The notes under the pieces were generated by a model, which made no database searches, was not told the DNA's origin, and saw nothing but the letters and a program-made list of their open reading frames with translations. This document shows, in pieces, positions 41,155 through 48,859 of a DNA stretch of 64,000 nucleotides. Every line of letters starts with the position of its first letter. The stretch's first letter is position 1. The DNA is from Poriferisodalis sp965204195. GTDB taxonomy: Bacteria; Actinomycetota; Acidimicrobiia; Acidimicrobiales; Poriferisodalaceae. The position numbers were made by a program, and so were the translations under genes. Location of the stretch: contig NZ_OZ241975.1 of NCBI RefSeq assembly GCF_965204195.1, positions 682,001 to 746,000 on the forward strand, written 5' to 3'.

Positions 41155-44100
41155 ATGGGTGATTCAGCACGTACTCCGACCCCACCAGCACCCATGTTCG
41201 GGGGGGGGTCCCGCCCCTGCATCGCCGTCGGCGCTCTCGCCGTCCTGATCATCACGCTCTCGCTGTTCGCGCTCTCGCCCCCGCCCGCCCAGGCGCAGGA
41301 TGCGTCGTCTGACGCCAGCCTGCGCGACCTGTACATCTCTGGATCTCCCTTCACCGAGCCCTTCGACCCGGCACGCACCGAGTACGCCGCCACCGTGGGG
41401 CAGAACCAGTCCACAGCCTACGTGCGGGCACGGGTGAATCATTCGGAGGCCACTGCGGCGGTCCCCGGCACGCGGTCGATCCCCGGCGGCTGGTTCATCG
41501 TGTCGCTGGACCCCCGGCCCGCGAACATCACGGTGCTGGTTACGGCGGCGGACGGCTCGACGACGCGCACCTACACCATTGGCATCGACGGCCAGCTGCC
41601 GGCGTCGGCGTCCGCGCCTGAGGAGCCCGCGCCCGAGGAGCCCACGCCGACTCCGGAGCCGGTGAAGCGGACACCGGAGCCGGACACCCAGCCCGAACAG
41701 CAGCAGCGGCAGGACGCGCCGCGCTCCAGCGACGCGACCCTGAGCCGGCTTCAGATATTCATGACGGACAACAGCGGCCCGGACGCCGGCTGGATCGTTA
41801 CCCCCAAGGGTTCGGCCCACGCGTTGACGCCGGCCTTCGATCCGCAGATCACCCAGTATGAGGTGCGGATACCGGAGTCGGCCTACTCATCCGCGGAAGA
41901 CTTTTTTGGCCACGGCCCGCGGATCACGGCGGTGGTGGCGTCGGACGCGCCGGCGCCGGTGACGTTCCTGGTGACGGGCCGGCGGCTGGGCGGTGAGACG
42001 CGGGACCCGAAGCGGGCGCCGGTCCGGCCCGATACCCACCCGGCCACTGCCGAAGGGGAGGGCGAGGGCAACGGGCCGTGGGCCAGCGGGCCGTGGGCGA
42101 CGCCGGCGGGGTACACCTGGGTCGACGTGAAGGTGACCGCGGCCGACGGCACGACGGCGAAGACCTACAGCGTGAGGGTGGAGTACGGGCCGACCGGCGA
42201 CCCGCGGAACGTGAAGCTGACGCCGGGGGACAGGCAGCTGACGCTGACCTGGGAGCATCCGGCGTCGGGAGAGGCGCAGAACTACTTTGCCCGCTGGCGG
42301 AAGGCGGGCACGACGACCTGGCTGAACTCCGGTCAGCTGCGGCACACGGCACTGAAGAGCGCCATCACCGGCGCGAAAGGCGGCACGTGGGTCTGGAGCC
42401 AGGGATCCAGCCCGCTGACCTACACCATCACCGGGCTGGAGAACGGCGCGGAGTACGTGGTGGAGCTGGAGGCCCTGGTGGGCGGCGGGCGCAGCTACTA
42501 CGGCCACAATGTGCCTGACGAGCGCAAGGACGACTGGCTGGCCAGCGGCTGGGTGGCGGCGCGGGCGACGCCGGCCGAGCCCAAGACTGAGCTGACCATC
42601 ACGCCTGCCAGCCCCACGCGGGAGTACGGGGGCACGGACGACCTGAGCTACACGGTGGGCGGGCTGGCGCCGGGCGACGCGGCGGCCGGCGTGGTCACGG
42701 GAGCGCTGGCTCGGGCGACCGGCGACGACACGGGCAGCTACGCCATCAACATGGGGACGCTGGCGATAGCCGGCGCCTACGCGGACAAGTACACGCTGCC
42801 GTCCAGTCCGTCCGTCGCGACCTACGCCATCACTGCCAAGGAGATAACGGCAGTCAGCGGCGTGACCGTGAACAGCCGGACGGCGGACGGAACCACGGAC
42901 GCGACCTTCGACACCGGCAATGCCCGGGGAACGGGCGTCCTGTCATCGGAGCTTGCCGACTTTCGAGCGGGCGGCCTGCAAGTGAGCGGGACGTTCAATG
43001 CCGCGACTGCGGGAACGCACGACGTGAGCGTGACCTACTCGCTGCAGGACCACGGCTCGTTCAAGGCAAGCAACTACACCCTGGCCTCCACGACCGACAC
43101 GCTGAGGGGAGAGATCACGGCGGGGGGCATCTACCTTTCCCCCAACGAGGATGACGGCGTGCTGCGGTTCTCCGAAGGTCGAATGATCGGGGATTCCAGC
43201 ATCGTCGGCTTTACCAAACTGATACGTCCCGTAACCGTAGCGCAAGGTATGACCGCCGTTCACTACATCGCGCTGAAGCATCCTCCCACGGCAGACGTAA
43301 CAATCTATCTGAAATCCGATCCACCATCATTCTTTGAGAAGGCCTCTCACGTCCAACGTACTGCCCATTTCAGCGCCGGCAGCTACCAGCCGGGGGCAGT
43401 TGGAGAAGCTTTGGGATACATCGTGACTCGCGACGCGATCGGCACCTTCACCATTACGCACGTGGGGGTCAGCGACGACCCGCGGTACAACGGCGATCTG
43501 GACACGCTGACGGTTCAGGTAATCCGCGCCAAACCGGGCGAGTGTCGCACGCTCGCCGCTCCGTCCGTAATCATGGACGAAAGCGGTGAGGTTTGGGCCA
43601 CTTCCGGACCGGCCGCTTGCGCCGGGCGCATCGTGGATGGCTATCAGCTTGAGGTCAGCGAGAACGGTGGCCCGTGGAAGCAGTTGGACGCTTACCTTAC
43701 GCCGCATACGCCCGGACGCTCGAAGAAACCAACTTCGAAGGCATTCAGGGAGGCCGGTACGCTCCCTGATTCAGCAGTCAACGGTTCCGAGTACCGGGTC
43801 AGGGGTCGCGGCTATATCGTTGGGAAGTATCCTAGGGACACAACCGACTGGCTGACAACCAGTTTTGCCTTCACCGGCAAAGCGGCCGTGATCATCGGCG
43901 CGCCGGTGCGGCAGCCCGGAGTTCAGTTGCCCAATGGCAGCACCGACTACGACGTGGACAACGACGGACTGATTGAAGTGTCCACGCTGGCGCAGTTGAA
44001 CGCCATGCGCTGGGATCCGGACGGCAACGGCTATGCGTATTTGTTGGAGCCATACGCGGCCGCCTTCCCTGACGCCATGAACGGCATGGGCTGTCCGTCG

Positions 44101-46746
44101 TCATGGTGCTCCGGCTATGAGCTGGCCAACGACCTGGACTTTGACACCAACGGGAACGGCGAGGCCGACGCCGGCGACGCCTATTGGAACGGCGGCGCGG
44201 GCTGGCATCCGGTGGGCGTTGCCTGCTGGACGTGGGGCTCGGTCTGCCTCGGTTCCGGCCCGTTTTCCGGCGTGTTCGAAGGCAACGGCAACGTGATTCG
44301 CAATCTCTACCTCAACCGGACGTCCTCGGAAAGGACCTGGTGGCGCAACCGCTCGTATGAAAATCAGGGTTTGTTCGGCGCGTCCCGGGGAATTATCCGC
44401 AACGTTGGACTGGAATCAGTGAACGTCGCTGGTATGGAGAACGTTGGTGGATTGGTCGGATTGAATAAGGGGAGAATCATCCGCAGCTACGTGACCGGGT
44501 CCGTAACCGGACTGCACGCTGTGGGTGGATTGGTTGGACTGTCGTACGTGTCCGGCACGATTGTCGAAAGCTACTCCACGGCCAGCGTGGTTGGCCGCAT
44601 GCCGCAGAGCTTGATGGGGAGATATATCGGCGGTCTCGTCGGGTTCAACGATGACGGCGCCGTCATCGCCAGTTACGCCGCGGGCCGTGTGTCCGGTCAG
44701 GCCTTGGCCACGGGCGGCCTCATCGGATACGGCAGCGTGAAGAGCTCCGTGACTGCCAGCTACTCCACCAGCGTCGTGTCCAGCTGGGGCTCACTCACCA
44801 CCGGGCTGGGTCGGGGCGGCGACGCCGTCAGCAGCTATTGGGATACCCAGACCTCCGGTCAGAGCGGCAGCTCCCTGGGCGTGGGCAAGACCACCGCCGA
44901 GTTGCAGGCGCCAACCGGCTACACCGGCATCTACGCCAACTGGAACCGGGACCTCGACGGCGACGGCAACGCAGATGATCCCTGGGACTTCGGCACGGGC
45001 AGCCAGTACCCGGTATTGAAGAACGCCGGCCCCAGCGTGGCCGGCCAGCGTCCGGGGTCGTCGGATGATCCCGCTGCGGGGCAGCCGGCCGACTCGCCGT
45101 CGGCATTCGGCGACAAGGACTACGACGCGGACGACGACGGGCTGATCGACGTTTCCGGCCTGGGGCAGCTGAACGCCATCCGCTGGGACCTCGACGGCGA
45201 CGGCTCCCCCGGCAACAACGAGTACTACGCCTATTTCCCCGATGCCATGGCCGACATGGGCTGTCCGTCCTCGGGCTGCGTCGGTTACGAGCTGACCGCC
45301 AGCCTGGACTTTGACACCGACGCCAGCGGCGGCGCCAACTCCGCTGATGCCTATTGGAACGGCGGCGCGGGCTGGACCCCCATCGGCTACGGGCCCGATG
45401 ACGGCCCGATCGACCACGGGGTCGGCGACTTCTCGGCCGTCTTCGAGGGCAACGACTTTGCCATCCGCAGCCTGTTCGTCTCGTCGACCGGCGACGGCGC
45501 GGGGCTGTTCAGCGGCATCGCCAGCGGCGGAACCGTCCGCAGCCTGACGCTGGAATCGGTCGGCGTCACCGCCGTCGGACAGGTCGGCGGTCTCGTCGGG
45601 CGGAACGCCGGGTCAATCAGCGGCGTCAGCGTGAGCGGCGAGGTGACGGGCCGGAACTCCGTGGGCGGCGTGGCGGGCGCGTCCGTCGCGTCCGGCGTCA
45701 TCACCGCCGGCCGCTCGACGGCGAGCGTCACCGGAACCAAGCCGCGCAGCGAGGGCGGCCGGGACGTGGGCGGCCTGGTGGGCTACAACGAGGGCGCCGT
45801 CCGGGCCAGCTACGCCGCAGGCGCCGTGTCCGGCAGGGCCAACAACACCGGCGGCCTGGTGGGGTTCAACAGCGGCGCCGTCATTGCCAGCTACGCCCGC
45901 CTGGACGTGACCGGCAGCGGCCGGTACATCGGCGGGCTGGCGGGCAGCCACTACGCGGGAGCAATCACCGCCAGCTACGCGGCCGGCGCGACGGCGGGCG
46001 GCACGGACGCGGGCGGACTGGTGGGCCACCGCGGCGGCTCAATCACCGCCAGCTACTGGGATTCGGACGAGTCCCAGGCCGCCGGACCCGGCGGCGAGGG
46101 CAAGACCACCTCCGAGCTGCAGACTCCCACGGGCTACACCGGCATCTACGCCAACTGGAACGCGGACCTCGACGGCGACGGCAGCGCCGACGACCCCTGG
46201 GACTTCGGAACGTCGTGCCAGTACCCGGTCCTCAAGCATGGCGGCCTCAGCCCCGACGACCAGAGCTCGCCGTGCGGGCCCGCCACGGTGAAGGTGGAGG
46301 CTGCGCCGGTGGAGGATGCCCCGGTGGAGGATGCCCCGGTGGAGGATGCCCCGGTGGAGGAGGAGACCGTCCCGGAGGCCCCGCCGACGCCGGGACAGAC
46401 CGAGCCGTACAACGTGCGGGTCACGCCCGGCGACGGGACGCTCACCGTCACCTGGACGGTCGCGCCCCGCGAGGGGCTCGAGGACGATGCGATACGCCAC
46501 GCCCTGCGCTGGAGCCAGCAGTCCGGCGTCTGGGCCAACCCGCCCGGGCCGTCGGGCGCTCATGAAGACGGCATCGTGGTCGAAGGCGGAGTCGCGTCCT
46601 ACACCATCACCGGCCTGCAGAACGGCGTGGCGACGGGGGTCTTCGTCCGCTCATTCACCGACAGCAGCTACTCCGAACGCAGCGAGCACTCCAGCCAGTG
46701 GATACGGGTCAAAGGCGAGCACACCACCCCCAAGGCCGCCGGGTAA
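41155..46746 (+). CDS. Very large secreted GLUG/Fn3/cadherin-like repeat protein
   Basis: A 1,863-residue exported protein. A signal sequence (about 22-48, AVLIITLSLFALSPPPAQAQ) is followed by a cadherin-like beta-sandwich (50-145), a Pro/Glu linker (150-190) and a second cadherin-like domain (190-345). Next come an Fn3 domain (350-465), an MBG/YDG-type stretch (470-660) and an unassigned region. Two long GLUG-containing units (about 925-1285 and 1310-1720) each begin DxDxDGLIxVxxLxQLNAxRWD and hold VGGLVG-type repeats. After a (VEDAP)n linker there is a final Fn3 domain. No LPXTG or C-terminal helix is seen, so anchoring is unclear. Each GLUG unit has two Cys-Pro-Ser-Ser-x-Cys pairs. It probably acts in adhesion or matrix binding (inference). 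Confidence 0.82.
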   Translation: MGDSARTPTPPAPMFGGGSRPCIAVGALAVLIITLSLFALSPPPAQAQDASSDASLRDLYISGSPFTEPFDPARTEYAATVGQNQSTAYVRARVNHSEATAAVPGTRSIPGGWFIVSLDPRPANITVLVTAADGSTTRTYTIGIDGQLPASASAPEEPAPEEPTPTPEPVKRTPEPDTQPEQQQRQDAPRSSDATLSRLQIFMTDNSGPDAGWIVTPKGSAHALTPAFDPQITQYEVRIPESAYSSAEDFFGHGPRITAVVASDAPAPVTFLVTGRRLGGETRDPKRAPVRPDTHPATAEGEGEGNGPWASGPWATPAGYTWVDVKVTAADGTTAKTYSVRVEYGPTGDPRNVKLTPGDRQLTLTWEHPASGEAQNYFARWRKAGTTTWLNSGQLRHTALKSAITGAKGGTWVWSQGSSPLTYTITGLENGAEYVVELEALVGGGRSYYGHNVPDERKDDWLASGWVAARATPAEPKTELTITPASPTREYGGTDDLSYTVGGLAPGDAAAGVVTGALARATGDDTGSYAINMGTLAIAGAYADKYTLPSSPSVATYAITAKEITAVSGVTVNSRTADGTTDATFDTGNARGTGVLSSELADFRAGGLQVSGTFNAATAGTHDVSVTYSLQDHGSFKASNYTLASTTDTLRGEITAGGIYLSPNEDDGVLRFSEGRMIGDSSIVGFTKLIRPVTVAQGMTAVHYIALKHPPTADVTIYLKSDPPSFFEKASHVQRTAHFSAGSYQPGAVGEALGYIVTRDAIGTFTITHVGVSDDPRYNGDLDTLTVQVIRAKPGECRTLAAPSVIMDESGEVWATSGPAACAGRIVDGYQLEVSENGGPWKQLDAYLTPHTPGRSKKPTSKAFREAGTLPDSAVNGSEYRVRGRGYIVGKYPRDTTDWLTTSFAFTGKAAVIIGAPVRQPGVQLPNGSTDYDVDNDGLIEVSTLAQLNAMRWDPDGNGYAYLLEPYAAAFPDAMNGMGCPSSWCSGYELANDLDFDTNGNGEADAGDAYWNGGAGWHPVGVACWTWGSVCLGSGPFSGVFEGNGNVIRNLYLNRTSSERTWWRNRSYENQGLFGASRGIIRNVGLESVNVAGMENVGGLVGLNKGRIIRSYVTGSVTGLHAVGGLVGLSYVSGTIVESYSTASVVGRMPQSLMGRYIGGLVGFNDDGAVIASYAAGRVSGQALATGGLIGYGSVKSSVTASYSTSVVSSWGSLTTGLGRGGDAVSSYWDTQTSGQSGSSLGVGKTTAELQAPTGYTGIYANWNRDLDGDGNADDPWDFGTGSQYPVLKNAGPSVAGQRPGSSDDPAAGQPADSPSAFGDKDYDADDDGLIDVSGLGQLNAIRWDLDGDGSPGNNEYYAYFPDAMADMGCPSSGCVGYELTASLDFDTDASGGANSADAYWNGGAGWTPIGYGPDDGPIDHGVGDFSAVFEGNDFAIRSLFVSSTGDGAGLFSGIASGGTVRSLTLESVGVTAVGQVGGLVGRNAGSISGVSVSGEVTGRNSVGGVAGASVASGVITAGRSTASVTGTKPRSEGGRDVGGLVGYNEGAVRASYAAGAVSGRANNTGGLVGFNSGAVIASYARLDVTGSGRYIGGLAGSHYAGAITASYAAGATAGGTDAGGLVGHRGGSITASYWDSDESQAAGPGGEGKTTSELQTPTGYTGIYANWNADLDGDGSADDPWDFGTSCQYPVLKHGGLSPDDQSSPCGPATVKVEAAPVEDAPVEDAPVEDAPVEEETVPEAPPTPGQTEPYNVRVTPGDGTLTVTWTVAPREGLEDDAIRHALRWSQQSGVWANPPGPSGAHEDGIVVEGGVASYTITGLQNGVATGVFVRSFTDSSYSERSEHSSQWIRVKGEHTTPKAAG
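46306..46365 (+). repeat. 15-bp tandem repeat in the surface-protein gene
   Basis: CCGGTGGAGGATGCC occurs three times exactly and once with changes at its end, coding for (PVEDA)n. It is a flexible linker between the GLUG part and the last Fn3 domain, and its copy number may vary by slippage. Confidence 0.8.
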
Positions 46747-46784
46747 CAGCCCGAACCCGAACCGCAGCACCCGGCGGTTCACCG

Positions 46785-46895
46785 GTGAAACTGGGCACCC
46801 GCGCCGCCGTCGATCACGCTGCCGCGGCGCTGCTCAAGCTCCGCGACCGCGTCGACACCTCGGTGATCGGCCCGCCCTCGGACCTCATCGTCACC
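46785..46895 (+). pseudogene. DUF4143 ATPase C-terminal relic, plus strand
   Basis: The frame reads VKLGTRAAVDHAAAALLKLR, DRVDTSVIGPP and SDLIVT, which resembles the end of AAA_14/DUF4143 proteins (LGA...LR-DR-DT...). It ends abruptly where a second, opposite relic begins. Confidence 0.4.
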
Positions 46896-47060
46896 TGGAC
46901 GCACCGATCGTGCGCCCGGCGCCGCCCCGCCAGCCGCCGTCGACGTATTTGGACTCGATGGCGATGTCCCCGAGATCGCGGCCGACGAAATCGATCTCGC
47001 GATTCGTCTTGCTCCTGCAGTAGAGCAGCCGGCCGAAGTCGACGTAGCTGCTGGGATGCC
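46891..47060 (-). pseudogene. DUF4143 ATPase C-terminal relic, minus strand
   Basis: The frame reads RHPSSYVDFGRLLYCRSKT, NREIDFVGRDLGDIAIESKY and VDGGWRGGA. The xREIDFV...IExKY pattern is the nuclease-like core of DUF4143. It ends at a TGA at 46891. It lies head to head with the plus-strand relic. Confidence 0.55.
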
Positions 47061-47112
47061 GACGCGCAGATCGGCTTCGTCGAAGTGCTGCGCTCCAACG
47101 GGGCGGCGTGGG

Positions 47113-47427
47113 TCAGAGTCCGATCAGGTCGGCGATGAGTTCGCGGATCTGCCGCAACGCGACAGGGCCGATGTTGGTGTCGGTCACCGCGACGACGCGG
47201 TCGACGCTCAGCGTCGTGGGCAGATGCGCCTGGGCGACACCGAAGCCGGCGACGTCGACTTCGCTCAGCCACCCTCGCCGCGTGGCCGTGCAGGGAACGA
47301 CCACGATCGCATGCTGGCGGAACTCGAGCACGTCATCGGACGTGACGACAACAGCCGGCCGCACGAACCCCGGCTCGCCCCTTGCCGGCGCACCGAAGTC
47401 GCAGTGGACGACGTCACCCGCTTGCAT
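47113..47427 (-). CDS. MazF/PemK-like endoribonuclease toxin
   Basis: A product of about 104 residues with the MazF signature order MQAGDVVHCDFG, RPAVVVTSDDV, IVVVPCTATR, and a C-terminal VDRVVAVTDTNIGPV. Toxins of this fold cut mRNA in the cytoplasm. The start ATG47427 overlaps the antitoxin stop by 14 bp, so translation is coupled; ATG47436 is an alternative. It is the second gene of the pair. Confidence 0.85.
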   Translation of the reverse strand: MQAGDVVHCDFGAPARGEPGFVRPAVVVTSDDVLEFRQHAIVVVPCTATRRGWLSEVDVAGFGVAQAHLPTTLSVDRVVAVTDTNIGPVALRQIRELIADLIGL

Positions 47428-47635
47428 CGGCGACATCGCTCGCTGACGCATCGAGCACAGCCTGTTCGTCGCCATCCAGCGGGGCGCTCGCGAGCTGCGC
47501 CCCCAAGATGCGGCGGCGCTCCCGCCGGATCAGCATCTCGATCTGCGCGTCAAACGTCAGCCCCTCACGATCGGCAAGCTGACGCAACGCATCCCGGGTC
47601 CGCACCGACACCTTGATGGTAGTCGACTCAGGCAT
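47414..47635 (-). CDS. MazE-type antitoxin
   Basis: A 73-residue protein: N-terminal IKVSVRTRDALRQLADREG, then helices FDAQIEMLIRRERRRILGAQ, and an acidic C-terminus for toxin binding. It resembles ribbon-helix-helix antitoxins more than AbrB-type MazE. ATG47635 is 7 bases after TATACT (47643-47648 on the minus strand), so the transcript may be leaderless. It probably represses its own promoter. Confidence 0.8.
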   Translation of the reverse strand: MPESTTIKVSVRTRDALRQLADREGLTFDAQIEMLIRRERRRILGAQLASAPLDGDEQAVLDASASDVADASG

Positions 47636-47755
47636 ACCACTAAGTATACCCATCACCCTGCTGCCGACCTCTAGGTCCAGAACATCTAGCGCTGCTGCGA
47701 GCCAGCGAGACGTCGAGGCTCTAGCCAAGATCACGGGCCCAATCGCATCGGGTCT

Positions 47756-47971
47756 TCAACGACCCAGCCAATCTTGGCGTGTGTAGCCGGCCTGCTTCAG
47801 AAGGCGCTGCAGAAACGGTGCGGGGATCTCGCGGTCGCTCGGTATGACTTGCCGGTGGCTTCCCTTGATCATGAAGTCGTGATTACGGCCGGGCCGGGGA
47901 CCGTCCCAGCCTCGCTCGCTGAGGAAGCGGATGAAGTCTCGACGTGTGGCTGGAGGGAGCCGACTTGTCAT
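47756..47971 (-). CDS. hicA: HicA toxin
   Basis: A 71-residue double-stranded RNA-binding-like toxin. It shows RRDFIRFLSERGWDGPRP, NHDFMIKG and SHRQVIPSDREIPAPFLQRL. The usual catalytic His is seen in GSHRQVI. It blocks translation by mRNA cleavage in known systems. Its ATG overlaps the stop of hicB by 4 bp (47968-47971), so the antitoxin is made first. Confidence 0.87.
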   Translation of the reverse strand: MTSRLPPATRRDFIRFLSERGWDGPRPGRNHDFMIKGSHRQVIPSDREIPAPFLQRLLKQAGYTRQDWLGR

Positions 47972-48240
47972 GCAGGTGCGGCGATTTCGCCCTCACGGAT
48001 CGAAGGAATCGGATGGTCGAGCTCTTGACCGAGTTGGACCCATCCTCTGAGCACTTCGCGGAGCTTCGTGCGAGCTTCCTCGTGGGTGGCACCGTATGCG
48101 GCTGCACCGAGGCAGTCAGGGTTCTCGGCCCACCATCCGGTCAGCGATCCGTCGTCATCGAATACCTCTTCGACGGTTGCACCGGCAAGCGCAGCGTCGA
48201 GCCATTCCTCTGACGGGAGCTGCGACGGGGCCTGCGCCAT
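47968..48240 (-). CDS. hicB: HicB antitoxin
   Basis: A 90-residue HicB-type antitoxin. VEEVFDDDGSLTGWWAENP, LGAAAYGATHEEARTKLREV and LRGWVQLGQELDHPIP follow the partial RNase H-like fold of the family. There is no C-terminal DNA-binding domain, so repression may need another factor. The upstream sequence (48241-48280) joins the relic array. An almost identical but broken copy is at 36525-36674. Confidence 0.85.
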   Translation of the reverse strand: MAQAPSQLPSEEWLDAALAGATVEEVFDDDGSLTGWWAENPDCLGAAAYGATHEEARTKLREVLRGWVQLGQELDHPIPSIREGEIAAPA

Positions 48241-48706
48241 GGCCTCAGTGTAGTTCTGGCTCTCGGAGCGACTACGGCGGCAGGCCCAATCCGCCAGCGT
48301 GGGCGCCATGGCGCAGCCCGATGCTGTGCTCACCCGCTTGGAGGAGCGGTTTGAGAAGCTTCGATCGATGCTTGTCGCTGACGATCCCGGTCAGTGGGCG
48401 CTGCTCATCGACCGCAGTTCAAGACTGGTGCCGCTGCTCCAAGTGTTGGACGACGAATGGGACGCGATTCGCGCTGGCTATGCCGACCCCGCTGCCAGTC
48501 CGCGGCAGGGCACTGGTGGAATGGAACGGCCCCACCGCCACTGTTCGCATATTCCGGCACGGCTAGGCCGTCGGCCCGTCTCCGACGGCCTTGGCCGCTG
48601 CCGTCAGGGCCTCGACTATTCGCTTGCCGAGTCGCTTGAAACCCAGCTCGGCGGCAAGTTCCGAGATCAGGTCGGCTTGGGTACGAAGCAGCGTGTCCCG
48701 CTTGAT
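48094..48706 (+). repeat. Duplicated relic array, copy B (partner 36531-38004)
   Basis: Copy B has the same four blocks as copy A in the same order and orientation, with 420, 204 and 247 bp missing between them. It overlaps the intact hicB 5' part and the helicase tail, which are therefore the native ends of the array. See copy A for block coordinates. Confidence 0.8.
48308..48565 (+). pseudogene. Deletion-fused relic of the small protein and retropepsin genes
   Basis: It starts like the 107-residue protein at 37096 (MAQPDAVLTRLEERFEKL to AGYADP). After the two deletions it continues into the retropepsin end in a shifted frame. The DTG active site is lost. It is flanked by hicB and the helicase tail. 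Confidence 0.7.
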
Positions 48707-48859
48707 CCAGCGGGCGAGGGCCACCAGTTCGGCGTGCGTGTAGTCGCCGATGTTCCGCCTCCCCGGTGAGCCGACACGGGGAACGTTTGGCCTGGCACCG
48801 CGAGATGCGGGCGAGGTGACAGGCCGTATTGCCGACGAACTCGCCGATCGTTGTGGCTT
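48563..48859 (-). CDS. Helicase C-terminal tail, in frame after an internal TGA
   Basis: Directly after the TGA at 48860-48862 the frame of the helicase continues for 98 sense codons: KPQRSASSSAIRPVTSPASR as linker, then RPNVPRVGSPGRRNIGDY, LVALARWIKRDTLLRTQ and ELGFKRLGKRIVEAL to TAG at 48563. The same tail type is in relics at 35687 and 37861. Whether it is made depends on read-through; otherwise it is a pseudogene part. Confidence 0.6.
   Translation of the reverse strand, partial: KPQRSASSSAIRPVTSPASRGARPNVPRVGSPGRRNIGDYTHAELVALARWIKRDTLLRTQADLISELAAELGFKRLGKRIVEALTAAAKAVGDGPTA

Noticed and set aside
42078..42518. Long open frames inside the surface-protein gene on both strands
   Set aside because: They are by-products of high GC and biased codons; none has a domain or ribosome site.
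46306..46365. CRISPR-like repeat
   Set aside because: The copies are adjacent without spacers, only 15 bp long and codon-aligned inside a gene.
36531..48706. Composite transposon or integrative element bounded by the repeated array
   Set aside because: The repeats are gene relics, not IS elements or att sites, and no integrase or recombinase gene lies between them other than IS transposases.
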